DNA of 64,000 nt from an uncultured Paenibacillaceae bacterium (GTDB lineage Bacteria; Bacillota; Bacilli; Paenibacillales; K13): the NCBI GenBank assembly GCA_913056365.1, contig CAJXLT010000010.1:1-64000 (forward strand). Reading direction: 5' to 3'. The translations under genes and the position numbers were made by a program. This document shows positions 1-8,077 of the stretch, one piece after another (within the stretch, counting starts at the first letter, position 1; the number at the start of each line of letters is the position of its first letter). The notes under the pieces are model-generated. The model was not told the origin of the DNA. It saw only the letters and a list, made by a program, of their open reading frames with translations, and made no database searches.

Positions 1-11
1 TCTCCAATAAA
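1..11 (-). rRNA. 16S rRNA gene, extreme 5' end (rest lies outside the window)
   Basis: Read on the minus strand, the window ends with TTTATTGGAGA, which matches the first bases of Bacillales 16S rRNA (family start: TTTAT-GGAGAGTTTGATCCTGGC). Only about 11 nt are present, so the call rests mainly on context: tandem rRNA-type promoters, a boxA-like element and the conserved bofA-rrn gene order lie directly upstream. The next bases outside the window would settle it. Confidence 0.6.
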
Positions 12-108
12 TTGTTCCTCCATTGGTGAGATTGATCGGTGATCAAACTCTCCAATAAGGTCGCTTCGCTCCTTGGAGACTTTGATCCGGGATCAACCTC
101 TCCAGCAG
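1..108 (-). repeat. 16S-5'-end-like hairpin repeats in the rRNA leader
   Basis: The ten bases TTATTGGAGA occur at the 16S start (1-10) and again at 49-58, where the match to the 16S 5' end runs on as GAGAGTTTGATC. A third, weaker copy (CTGGAGAGGTTGATC) lies near 91-105. The two upstream copies each sit in the left arm of an imperfect palindrome: GGAGAGGTTGATCC with GGATCAAAGTCTCC (about 75-103), and TTGGAGAGTTTGATC with GATCAATCTCACCAA (about 24-56). Period is about 48-50 nt. Their role is unknown; they could be processing stems or misfolding decoys. Confidence 0.7.
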
Positions 109-260
109 CACTAGTGCTACCAAGAGCAATCCCGATACCATCATCTCTAGGATGAAGCATTATTAGAAAGAGCGTCTGCTCATTTCAATGCTTGCGTTGT
201 TTCGATTCTCTCGAATCGATGTTGGATCATATTCATGATCCGGACGTTTACTCGCTGTTC

Positions 261-274
261 AGTTTTCAAAGTGC
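261..274 (-). promoter_or_regulatory. rRNA boxA-like antitermination element
   Basis: The minus-strand sequence GCACTTTGAAAACT matches the CTTTGAAAAC core found in Bacillales rRNA leaders, the site where Nus factors load for ribosomal antitermination. It lies about 40-50 nt downstream of the proximal promoter and about 260 nt before the 16S start. Family knowledge plus position; the match is to the core only. Confidence 0.5.
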
Positions 275-317
275 GATTACTCTTTTGCCTCGTCACCGTT
301 TCTGCGGCGACTTGATT

Positions 318-347
318 ACTATACCACAGTCGAACTAATGAATGCAA
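318..347 (-). promoter_or_regulatory. rrn promoter P2 (sigma-A)
   Basis: -35 TTGCAT at 342-347, 18-nt spacer, -10 TATAGT at 318-323 preceded by TGG (extended -10). An A-rich stretch sits immediately upstream of the -35 and may act as an UP element. Downstream are the boxA-like element and the 16S leader. Confidence 0.75.
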
Positions 348-450
348 GTGTTTCTTTTTTCCACTGTGCTTGTGCTGTCAATCAAACTCGACTATAATCC
401 AGTTTAACTTCGAGCATCCGTGCCAACTCCAGTTCTGAGCGGCGAAGAAT

Positions 451-479
451 AATATATCACGATTAAGAAACCGTGTCAA
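451..479 (-). promoter_or_regulatory. rrn promoter P1 (sigma-A)
   Basis: A perfect -35 TTGACA at 474-479, 17-nt spacer and -10 TATATT at 451-456, on the minus strand just after the bofA stop codon. It forms a tandem pair with the promoter at 318-347, as is usual for Bacillales rRNA operons. The rest of 1-518 holds no coding sequence. Confidence 0.8.
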
Positions 480-518
480 CAGATAAATTCACATTTCATA
501 TTGTGTACGATCTAGGAT

Positions 519-782
519 TCAGATTAGAGATACCTTTAATGCAATTAATAAAATCAAACCTGGCAGGCCAAGAACGGCCATTACCATGACAGAGACAGGG
601 TTTATCGGAATAGTAATGTCACCTAGCATCTGCGTTGTATTCATAATATACAGAACAATCGCCGCAACCAATGCATGAATAATCGCATAACCAACGAGTC
701 GTCCTGATGAACGTTTCTTGATGACCATAACCAACAATGTCCCGATCGATATAATCATCAATCCCCACATGACATTATTCAT
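519..782 (-). CDS. bofA: BofA, inhibitor of pro-sigma-K processing
   Basis: An 87-residue membrane protein. In B. subtilis BofA sits in the outer forespore membrane with SpoIVFA and holds the SpoIVFB protease inactive, so that pro-sigma-K is cleaved only after a forespore signal. The start MNNVMWGLM gives the usual family length and has GGGGTGGG upstream; an extension to 845 exists but lacks support. Two or three hydrophobic segments are visible (about residues 3-20, 30-48 and 65-87). Its first codons overlap the end of the yaaL-like gene, and the rRNA operon follows, the same order as yaaL-bofA-rrnA in B. subtilis. That order supports the call as much as the sequence does. Confidence 0.85.
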   Translation of the reverse strand: MNNVMWGLMIISIGTLLVMVIKKRSSGRLVGYAIIHALVAAIVLYIMNTTQMLGDITIPINPVSVMVMAVLGLPGLILLIALKVSLI

Positions 783-1101
783 CTGTTCCCACCCCTTCAC
801 GTGCCCGCTGTTCTTCCCAATATAGCGCCAATTCTGTAAATCCAATTTTCAGTTTCTGTTGCTTCGCTTGTCGAATCAACATTTCGTATCTTTTTTCCGC
901 TGCCTCCAATGAATAGATAGCATAATCGATCTGATCCTTGCTCACGGCTTCGTTCATCCGCTGTTCAGCTACGCGCCAATTGTGTTCAGCTTCTTTTATC
1001 TCTCTGTACAGCGCCATATTCTGCGGATTCGGTTGCGGTCTTGCAAGCTGCCCGCTTGTCGCTCTACCCGTCCACCAACGCAACATATTGCGCAACCCCA
1101 T
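775..1101 (-). CDS. YaaL-like DUF2508 protein
   Basis: A small charged protein of 108 residues, probably cytoplasmic, with a helical, possibly coiled-coil central part rich in E, A, K and R. The family (YaaL, DUF2508) has no firmly known function; it is placed between recR and bofA in many Bacillales. The chosen start MGLRNMLRWW has AAAGGGG nine bases upstream; the open frame continues to 1173 without a comparable ribosome site. The stop overlaps the bofA start by eight bases, so the two are probably translated from one mRNA. A terminator separates it from recR, which suggests its own promoter; I could not identify one with confidence. Confidence 0.7.
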   Translation of the reverse strand: MGLRNMLRWWTGRATSGQLARPQPNPQNMALYREIKEAEHNWRVAEQRMNEAVSKDQIDYAIYSLEAAEKRYEMLIRQAKQQKLKIGFTELALYWEEQRAREGVGTDE

Positions 1102-1240
1102 TACTTTCGGCCCCTTTCCCTGTCTTCTCTTGGTCCTACCGGTATGACTTTCATCTGCTATTAGTAAGAACAAGCTTTAAGACATACATATCGGGACTGT
1201 GCCAAATTTAGAACCAGCGAATTGCACTCCTGCAAAATAC

Positions 1241-1277
1241 CAAAAAAAAGCCTGCCCGATTATCTCAGACAAGCTTG
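1241..1277 (-). terminator. Intrinsic terminator after recR
   Basis: On the minus strand AAGCTTGTC pairs with GGGCAGGCTT (nine pairs, several G-U) across a ten-base loop and is followed by eight T. It closes the dnaX-ybaB-recR unit. Confidence 0.8.
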
Positions 1278-1320
1278 TATCCATTATCATCTTCCATACA
1301 CCTGTTACACTGGTACCTAC

Positions 1321-1917
1321 TTAGAGTTCTCTGCGACCTTCTAAGGCTTTGGACAATGTAACTTCATCTGCATATTCCAAATCTCCGCCGACCGGGAGCC
1401 CATGCGCTATTCTCGTCACCTTCAACTCGAACGGCTTCACCAACCGAGAAAGGTACATAGCAGTCGCCTCACCCTCTATGTTCGGATTCGTCGCCAAGAT
1501 CAGTTCCTGCACCTGTTCATCCGCAAGCCGATTCAACAACTCGGCCACACGCAATTCATCCGGTCCGATCCCTTCCATCGGTGAAATGGCACCATGCAAT
1601 ACATGATACATCCCGTTGTATTCCTTCATCCTCTCCAACGCGATCATGTCCTTGGGCTCCTGCACGACACATATAGAAGAAGTGTCCCGGGATTTATCCT
1701 GACATATCCGGCATGGATCCGTATCTGTAATATTGCAGCATACAGAGCAATATAGCAAATTGCGCTTCACACTAACCAATGCCTTCGCAAATTCGACGAC
1801 ATTGTCCTCTTCCATACGCAGGACATGAAAGGCTAAGCGAGCTGCCGTCTTGCTACCTACGCCCGGCAAGCGGGTGAATGAGTCAATCAGTTTCGCAATC
1901 GGTTCCGGGTAATACAA
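1321..1917 (-). CDS. recR: Recombination mediator RecR
   Basis: A 198-residue protein of normal family length. RecR works with RecF/RecO to load RecA on single-stranded gaps during DNA repair. In order: helix-hairpin-helix near residues 10-30 ([14 protein letters not shown]), a C4 zinc finger near 57-72 (CSVC and CRIC pairs), and a Toprim domain from about 80 with VVQEPKD and [11 protein letters not shown]. It lies 37 bases after ybaB in the conserved dnaX-ybaB-recR cluster, so co-transcription with the DNA polymerase III tau gene is likely. Nothing unusual seen. Confidence 0.95.
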   Translation of the reverse strand: MYYPEPIAKLIDSFTRLPGVGSKTAARLAFHVLRMEEDNVVEFAKALVSVKRNLLYCSVCCNITDTDPCRICQDKSRDTSSICVVQEPKDMIALERMKEYNGMYHVLHGAISPMEGIGPDELRVAELLNRLADEQVQELILATNPNIEGEATAMYLSRLVKPFELKVTRIAHGLPVGGDLEYADEVTLSKALEGRREL

Positions 1918-1954
1918 GAGATACGCTCCTTTTGCCTATTAATGTGGAAACAGC

Positions 1955-2275
1955 TTAGAACAAGCCTGGGATGTTCATACCTCCGGTATACTTGCCCATA
2001 TCTTGGTTCGCCAGCTCATCAGCCTGATTCAGAGCATCATTCACCGCAGTCAGCACTAAGTCTTGCAGCATCTCCACATCATCGGGATCGACGGCTTCCG
2101 GTTTAATGTTGACGCTGATTAACTTCTTCTGGCCATTCGCCACAGCTGTTACAACCCCGCCTCCCGCTGTACCTTCCACTGTCTTGTTTGCTAGTTCCTC
2201 TTGCGCTTTCATCATTTGCTCCTGCATTTTCTTCACTTGTTTCATCATTTGATTCATCTGATTATTGCCGCGCAT
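1955..2275 (-). CDS. YbaB/EbfC-family nucleoid-associated protein
   Basis: A 106-residue homologue of B. subtilis YaaK and E. coli YbaB, small dimeric DNA-binding proteins that coat the nucleoid. Seen: an N-terminal methionine/glutamine/lysine-rich helix, then EGTAGGG and the C-terminal MNIPGLF that are typical of the family. Three in-frame ATGs are close together; I chose the one giving [10 protein letters not shown] because AAAGGA lies nine bases upstream and the family begins with MRG. The upstream alternative at 2293 overlaps the dnaX stop. It is the middle gene of dnaX-ybaB-recR. Confidence 0.9.
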   Translation of the reverse strand: MRGNNQMNQMMKQVKKMQEQMMKAQEELANKTVEGTAGGGVVTAVANGQKKLISVNIKPEAVDPDDVEMLQDLVLTAVNDALNQADELANQDMGKYTGGMNIPGLF

Positions 2276-2289
2276 ATTCATCGTTCCTT

Positions 2290-4074
2290 TCATTTATCAT
2301 CTTTGATCGTAACCAGTTCTTCGCCGAACAACTCAATTGCTTCTCGAATCCACGGCTCCTTATGCTTGACGGATTCGGATACTTCCTCCGGTTCCAAACG
2401 CAGTTCCTCTGCCCGAGGTTCCTGTTTGCTTCCTGCACTGCTAGAAGCAGGTCGACTCTTCATCGCTTCATCCCAGTCCTTGTGCAAGATCGTGTCCAAG
2501 CGTAACGGCTTGCCGTATATGTCGGCCATCTCCTGCTCGATGAGCTGCTTATTGGCAGGCTTCTCCGTCGTGTCCCGATGGATAGCATTCTTGAATGCGA
2601 CCAGCACTGCATCCTCTGTGACAGACACTGGTTCACCATCAACTAACCAAGCATGCACCGTAATCTTCCGAGTCTTCACCCCTTGCAGCACTTTGCTCCA
2701 CTGGGGCAGCACTTGGGATATAGCCTTCACGGATGCTTCTTCCGTGTACTTCCCCAGCTGCGCGCTGATCGGTCGACCCAGAGCAGCAGCAGCTGTCTTC
2801 GATGGACGAGCAACCGACTCTTGCTTGCCTGCCGAAGAACGTACAGACTGAACATTGCCGGCACTCCCTAATGCTTCAAGCTTGCGCTCTAATAATTCTA
2901 CTTTACGAGCGAGCGCCTGCCAACCCCCTGCCGCTGCCCCATCCGCCGTTGTAGCCTCTGACTCGGTCGAAGCTGCAGAGGTTGCCGTATCTGCTGCGCT
3001 GCATATCTTCAAGATAGCCATTTCGAATAAGAGCTGGGGTCCTGATGCATACTTCATCTCATGCTGATAATGATTCAAAATATCCATAATAGCAAATAAT
3101 CGCCCAGTCTCGAACCGGTCAGCCGTCTCCTGAAATCGTGCTGCATCCAAAATGCGCTCGGTCATCTCTGCAGCACCGGGTACTAGCTTAAGCAGCATTA
3201 GATCACGGAAGAAATATATGAGATTGTCCATACATTTGTCCGGACTTCTACCGTTCTGCATCATCTCATCAATCGCTTGCAACGCAGCAGCAGCATCCTG
3301 ATCAGCCAGTATATCGGCAAACCGTGCAAATTCATCGGCGGGTATACCGCCGGTCACTGCGACAACCTGCTCGTAGCCTATGGAAGTTCCGCAGAAGGAA
3401 ACAACCTGGTCAAGCAGGCTGAGCGCATCGCGCATACCCCCGTCAGACAAGCGCGCAATGTATTGGAGCGCTTCCGCATCGGCATGAATTCCCTCTTGCT
3501 CGCACACATAAGAAAGCCGGTTAACCTGCTCGGTCAGATCAACTCGCTTGAAATCATACCGTTGGCAACGGGAGATGATCGTAGGCGGCAGCTTGTTCGG
3601 TTCTGTCGTCGCCAGAATAAACATGACGTGAGCAGGCGGTTCTTCCAATGTCTTCAACAGGGCATTGAATGCCTCTGTAGTCAGCATATGAACCTCATCA
3701 ATAATGTAAACCTTCAAGCGAACTTCGGTAGGCGCGTACTTCACCTTGTCACGAATTTCACGAATTTCATCGACACCGCGGTTCGATGCCGCATCAATTT
3801 CCAACACATCCATGACCGTGCCCTCGGTAATGCGCTTGCAGCTCTCGCATGTATTGCACGGCTCTTCCGCCGGAAATCGCTCACAGTTCACCGCTTTGGC
3901 CATAATCTTAGCCGCACTGGTCTTGCCTGTTCCCCTTGGTCCGCAGAACAAGTATGCATGGGAAAACCGTTCTTCCCTTATGGAATTGCGCAATGTGCGG
4001 ACAATCGCTTCTTGCCCGACCACATCCCTGAACGATTGAGGCCGCCAAGCGCGGTATAACGCAATATGTCTCAT
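2290..4074 (-). CDS. dnaX: DNA polymerase III subunit tau/gamma
   Basis: A 594-residue clamp-loader ATPase that loads the beta sliding clamp and links polymerases in the replisome. Visible: Walker [13 protein letters not shown] (about 44-52), a four-cysteine zinc module at about 64-79 (CNTCESC), DEVHML Walker B, the SRC sensor motif and a C-terminal tau region. The ATG is preceded by GGAG at seven bases. The alanine/proline-poor linker at about 365-400 is variable as in relatives. No shift site for a gamma form was noticed. The upstream neighbour is the sporulation-type kinase instead of the SRP RNA, which directly precedes dnaX in B. subtilis. Confidence 0.95.
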   Translation of the reverse strand: MRHIALYRAWRPQSFRDVVGQEAIVRTLRNSIREERFSHAYLFCGPRGTGKTSAAKIMAKAVNCERFPAEEPCNTCESCKRITEGTVMDVLEIDAASNRGVDEIREIRDKVKYAPTEVRLKVYIIDEVHMLTTEAFNALLKTLEEPPAHVMFILATTEPNKLPPTIISRCQRYDFKRVDLTEQVNRLSYVCEQEGIHADAEALQYIARLSDGGMRDALSLLDQVVSFCGTSIGYEQVVAVTGGIPADEFARFADILADQDAAAALQAIDEMMQNGRSPDKCMDNLIYFFRDLMLLKLVPGAAEMTERILDAARFQETADRFETGRLFAIMDILNHYQHEMKYASGPQLLFEMAILKICSAADTATSAASTESEATTADGAAAGGWQALARKVELLERKLEALGSAGNVQSVRSSAGKQESVARPSKTAAAALGRPISAQLGKYTEEASVKAISQVLPQWSKVLQGVKTRKITVHAWLVDGEPVSVTEDAVLVAFKNAIHRDTTEKPANKQLIEQEMADIYGKPLRLDTILHKDWDEAMKSRPASSSAGSKQEPRAEELRLEPEEVSESVKHKEPWIREAIELFGEELVTIKDDK

Positions 4075-4143
4075 GTTTCAACTCCATGGGTTGTCTTGTC
4101 AAACTTGTCCCTTCATTATACACCATACCTACTGGCAAAAAAA

Positions 4144-5586
4144 CTAGGAGACTCTCACATACGGAATTGAAATCGTGAATGTGGTGCCATATCCCTTCGA
4201 GGAAACACGAAGCTGCCCGCCTGCATCATGGATAATTCGCTGACAAACCGCAAGACCCAAGCCTGTTCCATTCTCCTTCGTAGTGAAGAAAGGATCGAAG
4301 ATCTTGTCCACGACATAGCTCGGTATGCCGGGACCCGTATCATGAATGTCCACATGGATGAATTGCTTCGCTTCGTCCAATCGCTCCGTTATCGTTAGTG
4401 TCCCTCCTTCTGACATGGCTTCAATGCCGTTCTTACTAACATTAATGTATACTTGCTTCAGCAACTCTCGATCGGCTACGACTAGAGGCAATTCCTCTTC
4501 CGCTTCATATTGGACAATCACATTATGAAGGATCGCTTCATTATTGATAATCGGGAGAATGTCACGAATGCATGCAGAAATGTTGACGGGAGAGTACTTA
4601 TTGTCCTTCGGCTTACTCAGCAACAGAAATTCACTTACTAGATTATTGATGCGGTCAATTTCATCGAGCATAATCTTCGTGTATTCAAATTCTCTGTGCA
4701 ATCCATGCCCCTGCAGCGTCTTCTTCAACACCTGTAAGAATCCCTTGATGGATGTTAGCGGATTGCGAATTTCATGTGCGGTTCCTGCCGCGATCTGCCC
4801 GATCATGGACAAGCGATCGCTTCGCTGTACCTGTTCTTCCAATGAGCGCAAATTCGTTACATCTTTGAAGATCACATATGCGCCAATGCGCTTGCCTGCT
4901 TCATTGTACAGCAAACTCGCATCCAGCAGCAGCTCATACCTCGTCTCTGCATTTGTCCAAGCTACCGCATGATTGCGGACGACGACCCCCTCAAGCAGAG
5001 AACGAGAAATTAGCCGGTATTCCTCAGGTACAGCAGCAAACAGCGTGTCCAACGGTTGATTCAATGCAAGCTTCCTCTCCAAGCCTAGCACTTGACAGGC
5101 ACTTGGACTGATATCTACTAATTTGAAGGCATCATTCAGCAGCAGGACACCAAGGTTAGCACTTTTGACGAAAGAATCAGAAAATTGACGCAGCAATTGT
5201 ATGTTGGATGAGGCAGCGAGCTCCTGGATCAATAAAGCATAATGAATGCGGCCACTCGGTGTATCCTCCATCCACCACAGGTCGGCTTGAACGGCAATGG
5301 ACTCTCCGTCGCTCTTGCGCAAGTGAATATCAAGATTCTCTCCAGCTTGGGCAATACACCCTGTGCGTGAACGAACCAATTGCAGGATATTGTCATCGAG
5401 CAACGATTCTGCATGCAGCGACCTATCCTCATCTCCATACCCGAGCAGCTTCAATAGCCTGTCGCTGGCGGATACGCATACTCCGTCCTCACGAAACACT
5501 AATACGGACATGCAAGCGTTCTCCTGAAGCCATTCGACAAACCTTTCCATCGGAAAAGGCAAATGAATCTTCGCGTGTTTGGACAC
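4144..5586 (-). CDS. PAS-domain sensor histidine kinase, sporulation-kinase type
   Basis: A soluble kinase of 481 residues with no membrane segment. Order: a first PAS domain (about 15-125), a second (about 140-250), the HisKA domain with AHEIRNPLTSIKGF (phosphorylated His near 271), and the ATP-binding domain with N box, DTGPGI and GTGLGLAV motifs. Domain plan resembles KinA/KinE-type kinases, which feed phosphate to Spo0F, and spo0F lies in this window; the link is inference. No response regulator is adjacent, so it is an orphan. A full sigma-H consensus promoter lies about 36 bases upstream of the transcript's coding start. The GTG start at 5584-5586 is chosen because GAGG lies eight bases before it; ATG at 5592 is an alternative. 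Confidence 0.8.
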   Translation of the reverse strand: MSKHAKIHLPFPMERFVEWLQENACMSVLVFREDGVCVSASDRLLKLLGYGDEDRSLHAESLLDDNILQLVRSRTGCIAQAGENLDIHLRKSDGESIAVQADLWWMEDTPSGRIHYALLIQELAASSNIQLLRQFSDSFVKSANLGVLLLNDAFKLVDISPSACQVLGLERKLALNQPLDTLFAAVPEEYRLISRSLLEGVVVRNHAVAWTNAETRYELLLDASLLYNEAGKRIGAYVIFKDVTNLRSLEEQVQRSDRLSMIGQIAAGTAHEIRNPLTSIKGFLQVLKKTLQGHGLHREFEYTKIMLDEIDRINNLVSEFLLLSKPKDNKYSPVNISACIRDILPIINNEAILHNVIVQYEAEEELPLVVADRELLKQVYINVSKNGIEAMSEGGTLTITERLDEAKQFIHVDIHDTGPGIPSYVVDKIFDPFFTTKENGTGLGLAVCQRIIHDAGGQLRVSSKGYGTTFTISIPYVRVS

Positions 5587-5628
5587 TAGCATCACCTCAA
5601 GACTGGAACAAATATCTTCCTTTATTGC

Positions 5629-5658
5629 TTATTCTCTGGCAACCTGTCGTTTTCCTCC
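5629..5658 (-). promoter_or_regulatory. Sigma-H promoter of the PAS kinase
   Basis: Minus-strand GGAGGAAAA (5650-5658), 12 nt, AGAGAATAA (5629-5637). This fits every position of the published B. subtilis sigma-H consensus RnAGGAwWW-N11/12-RnnGAATWW. It points at the kinase gene only, downstream of the SRP RNA terminator. Confidence 0.75.
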
Positions 5659-5686
5659 AACTATATTGGAATCGCTGTAGAAAACA

Positions 5687-5734
5687 ACAAAAAAACACCA
5701 TCCCTGACTCAAGCGAGCACGATTCAGAATGATG
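5687..5734 (-). terminator. Terminator of the SRP RNA gene
   Basis: On the minus strand CATCATTCTGA pairs with TCAGGGATGGTG (with G-U pairs), followed by seven T. It lies about 45 bases past the RNA's 3' end and separates it from the kinase gene. Confidence 0.7.
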
Positions 5735-5777
5735 TTTTGATACATTCATTGTATGTAACATGTGCATAGTATGTAAG

Positions 5778-6043
5778 CCGTGCACCTGTTATTGATGATT
5801 GCGATCCAAGCGGCACTCTTGTCGTTAGCTCAGGCCAGGCTACCCTCCGGCACATGAACCTTCTTGCTTACGGCTGCTTTCTTCCGAACCTGACCGGGTT
5901 CACAAGCGTTCATTGCGAAGGACCCGGCCGTCAACACCACGTGCAAACGCCAGCCTCACATCAGCAATACCTCTAACAGGAATTCAACCCCGCTGTAGCG
6001 GATTGCGGGTTACAGGGCACCGCTACCTCCCCGTCTAGCACGG
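5778..6043 (-). ncRNA. ffs: Signal recognition particle RNA, Bacillus large type
   Basis: About 266 nt, matching the length of B. subtilis scRNA (271 nt). The 5' end CCGTGCTAGACGGGGAGG and the 3' end GGTGCACGG pair to close the molecule. The conserved helix 8 region is clear: GGGTCCTTCGCAATGAACG, then GTCAGGTTCGGAAG and AAGCAGCCGTAAG. It binds Ffh and HBsu and directs co-translational membrane targeting. The Alu-like 5' domain is present, as in Bacillus and unlike the 4.5S RNA of enterics. Ends are estimated from the closing stem, so they may be off by a few bases. Confidence 0.93.
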
Positions 6044-6051
6044 TAATGAAT

Positions 6052-6080
6052 AGTATAGCGAAGTACTAAGTAAATAGCAA
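6052..6080 (-). promoter_or_regulatory. Promoter of the SRP RNA gene
   Basis: -35 TTGCTA at 6075-6080, 17-nt spacer, -10 TATACT at 6052-6057. The predicted start is within a few bases of the 5' end of the RNA at 6043. Confidence 0.75.
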
Positions 6081-6126
6081 CCTGAGGGAAAAAGTTAACG
6101 CAATCACCAGCGATTCATTACCATTA

Positions 6127-6504
6127 CTAACGATCGTAGCCTTCACTCTGATTGCTGGTAACTCGGAAATCATAACGAGGCAGCATAAATTCCAACGCAT
6201 CCATCGCCTCTTCCTCGATCGTCTCAATCTCCGTACGTGAATAGCCATTCGGTATATTCAGCTTGATCCGTACGTTATCTGAGTCAATCTGCACATGGGC
6301 ATCCTGGATACCCTTGATTTCGCGTAGGGTTCCGCGTATCAGTCTGACATCGGCTCTGTAAGAGTGATACCCAGGGTTCATCGGGTCGTTCGGATTCGTA
6401 CTGGTGAGTCCTAGATAGCCATCATTCCGGTCATAATCCTTCGCATCCCCTGTATTGCCTGCGCAGCCTGCAACGAACACTAGGATACATAGCCCTATTA
6501 TCAT
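6127..6504 (-). CDS. YhcN/YlaJ-family spore lipoprotein
   Basis: A 125-residue lipoprotein. The N-terminus MIIGLCILVFVAGCAG is a lipobox signal with the lipidated Cys near residue 14. The body contains a charged, slightly acidic domain with VQIDSDNVRIKLNI followed by a helix, typical of the YhcN/YlaJ sporulation lipoprotein family, whose members sit in the inner spore membrane and affect germination or outgrowth. ATG at 6504 has AGAAGGG five bases upstream. A GTG eight codons earlier has AAGGGGG upstream and gives a better basic leader, but that ribosome site lies inside the rpmE terminator. No spore-type promoter was recognised. Confidence 0.7.
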   Translation of the reverse strand: MIIGLCILVFVAGCAGNTGDAKDYDRNDGYLGLTSTNPNDPMNPGYHSYRADVRLIRGTLREIKGIQDAHVQIDSDNVRIKLNIPNGYSRTEIETIEEEAMDALEFMLPRYDFRVTSNQSEGYDR

Positions 6505-6525
6505 TCGACCCTTCTGCTTCCACAC

Positions 6526-6566
6526 AGAGAAAACCCCCTTTAGCCTATAGAATGGCTGAAGGGGGT
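6526..6566 (-). terminator. Terminator of rpmE
   Basis: Minus-strand ACCCCCTTCAGCC pairs with GGCTAAAGGGGGT across an eight-base loop (one mismatch), followed by TTTTCTCT. It lies 18 bases after the rpmE stop and its tail runs into the possible upstream start of the lipoprotein gene. Confidence 0.8.
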
Positions 6567-6583
6567 GTCCAATATGCATGCAA

Positions 6584-6781
6584 TTACATACCGTATTTCT
6601 TCTTGAACTTGTCTACGCGACCGCCGGCATCCAGGAATTTCTGCTTTCCTGTAAAGAATGGATGACATACCGAGCAAATTTCTACGCGCAGATTTTCTTT
6701 CACCGAACCCGTTTCGAACGTATTGCCGCAAGCACAAGTTGCGGTCGTTACGTGATATTTCGGTTGAATTTCCGTTTTCAT
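6584..6781 (-). CDS. rpmE: Ribosomal protein bL31, zinc-binding form
   Basis: A 65-residue large-subunit ribosomal protein. CACGN (two cysteines) and CSVC (two cysteines) make the zinc ribbon of the C+ type, so this is the zinc-replete paralogue, not the zinc-free YtiA type. [10 protein letters not shown] and [17 protein letters not shown] are standard ends. It has its own strong promoter at 6847-6875 and a terminator. In B. subtilis it directly follows rho; here about 24.5 kb separates them, on the same strand. Confidence 0.95.
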   Translation of the reverse strand: MKTEIQPKYHVTTATCACGNTFETGSVKENLRVEICSVCHPFFTGKQKFLDAGGRVDKFKKKYGM

Positions 6782-6846
6782 CTTCCTTCACCTCTTTCCG
6801 CCCTGGACTCTAAGCAAATCCAGAGTAAAAATGACACAGTAAAAGA

Positions 6847-6875
6847 ATTATAGCACGCCGCTACTTGCCTTGCAA
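6847..6875 (-). promoter_or_regulatory. Promoter of rpmE (sigma-A)
   Basis: -35 TTGCAA at 6870-6875, 17-nt spacer, -10 TATAAT at 6847-6852. The leader carries a small hairpin, CTGGA with TCCAG. The promoter abuts the end of xylH with no clear terminator between. Confidence 0.8.
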
Positions 6876-6894
6876 GATGAAATTCAACCCAGCA

Positions 6895-8076
6895 TTACGC
6901 ATGCTTCTTCCGTTGTCTGCTATAGATGTCCACCCATACAGCAAGAATCAAGATCGAGCCCTTCACAATGAATTGCCAATAGCTGGGCAAATTCATAATG
7001 CTCATGCCATTGTCGAGACTTCCCATCACGAGAGCGCCAATGACTGCGCCGAATATGGTGCCCGCTCCGCCCATTAAGCTCGTGCCGCCGATGACACATG
7101 CGGCGATGGCGTCCAGTTCCATCATTTCACCAGCACTGGTTGTACCGGCATTCAAGCGAGACGTATAGATAATGCCAGCGATCGCTGCTAACGTACCGTT
7201 CAATACAAAGACGAGTAGCAATCTGCGCTTAATGTTAATGCCGGACAGCCGAGCCGCCTCCGGATTACCTCCAAGCGCGTAGACCTGCCTGCCGAACACA
7301 GTGTTCTTCGCTATAAAGGTGAATAAGAGCGCAAGCACAATGACGATGATGAATGGAACGGGTATCCCTTGATATACATTCATCACGATGACAAACACCA
7401 TGATCAGCATTGCTGTCAGCACAACCTTGCTCGTATCTATCATGAAAGGAGCCAATTCAAATCCGTATTTGCGTCGCGCACTGCGCTTACGGAGCATGTT
7501 AAAGATGACGAATACAATTGCCACTGCTGCCAGCACATAACCAAGCAGCGGGGTGACATATTCCTGCCCGACATAACGAAGAGACGGATCTAGCGGAGCG
7601 ACCGTCTGGCTGTTGCTAACCATCAACAGCAAGCCCCTGTAGATCAGCATCCCCCCTAAGGTGACAATGAATGCGGGCACCGCTCGATAAGCGACCCACC
7701 ACCCCTGCACGAACCCGATAACTGCACCTAGTAATACAGTAGCAATAATGACCGGTATCGTATTCCAGTCATGCCATACATTCAATATCGCTGCAACCCC
7801 ACCGGTAAATCCAAGAATAGAACCGACGGACAAATCGATCTGACCTGCTACGATGACTAATACCATACCGACAGCCAGAATAGCGGTTACAGACATTTGC
7901 AAGAATAGATTGGACAAGTTCCGCGGCGTAAGGAATGCATCGCTCATGAATGAGAATAGTACCCAAATGGCCACGAGCGCAGCGATCATGCTGTATGCGC
8001 GAATGTCCATCTTGAACCAGACGATCTTGCGTGCCGGTTCAGGCTTCGTTACTTGCGGATTAGACTGTGCACTCAT
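6895..8076 (-). CDS. xylH: D-xylose ABC transporter permease XylH
   Basis: A 393-residue membrane protein with about ten hydrophobic segments, of the BPD_transp_2 family. The segments VGMVLVIVAGQIDLSVGS, GWWVAYRAVPAFIVTLGGM and LDAIAACVIGGTSLMGG match the XylH group closely. It would form the channel through which XylG drives xylose brought by XylF. The start lies one base after the xylG stop, so translation is coupled. Third gene of xylFGH. Related GguB/MmsB permeases for other sugars are the main alternative, though the binding protein favours xylose. Confidence 0.85.
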   Translation of the reverse strand: MSAQSNPQVTKPEPARKIVWFKMDIRAYSMIAALVAIWVLFSFMSDAFLTPRNLSNLFLQMSVTAILAVGMVLVIVAGQIDLSVGSILGFTGGVAAILNVWHDWNTIPVIIATVLLGAVIGFVQGWWVAYRAVPAFIVTLGGMLIYRGLLLMVSNSQTVAPLDPSLRYVGQEYVTPLLGYVLAAVAIVFVIFNMLRKRSARRKYGFELAPFMIDTSKVVLTAMLIMVFVIVMNVYQGIPVPFIIVIVLALLFTFIAKNTVFGRQVYALGGNPEAARLSGINIKRRLLLVFVLNGTLAAIAGIIYTSRLNAGTTSAGEMMELDAIAACVIGGTSLMGGAGTIFGAVIGALVMGSLDNGMSIMNLPSYWQFIVKGSILILAVWVDIYSRQRKKHA

Positions 8077-8077
8077 G

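Noticed and set aside
1221-1238. TTGCACTCCTGCAAAAT as another copy of the dispersed repeat
   Set aside because: Only a ten-base palindrome is shared; the flanks do not match the family.
3277-4059. A 260-codon plus-strand frame inside dnaX
   Set aside because: It is antisense to a conserved gene, has no ribosome site and encodes no recognisable protein.
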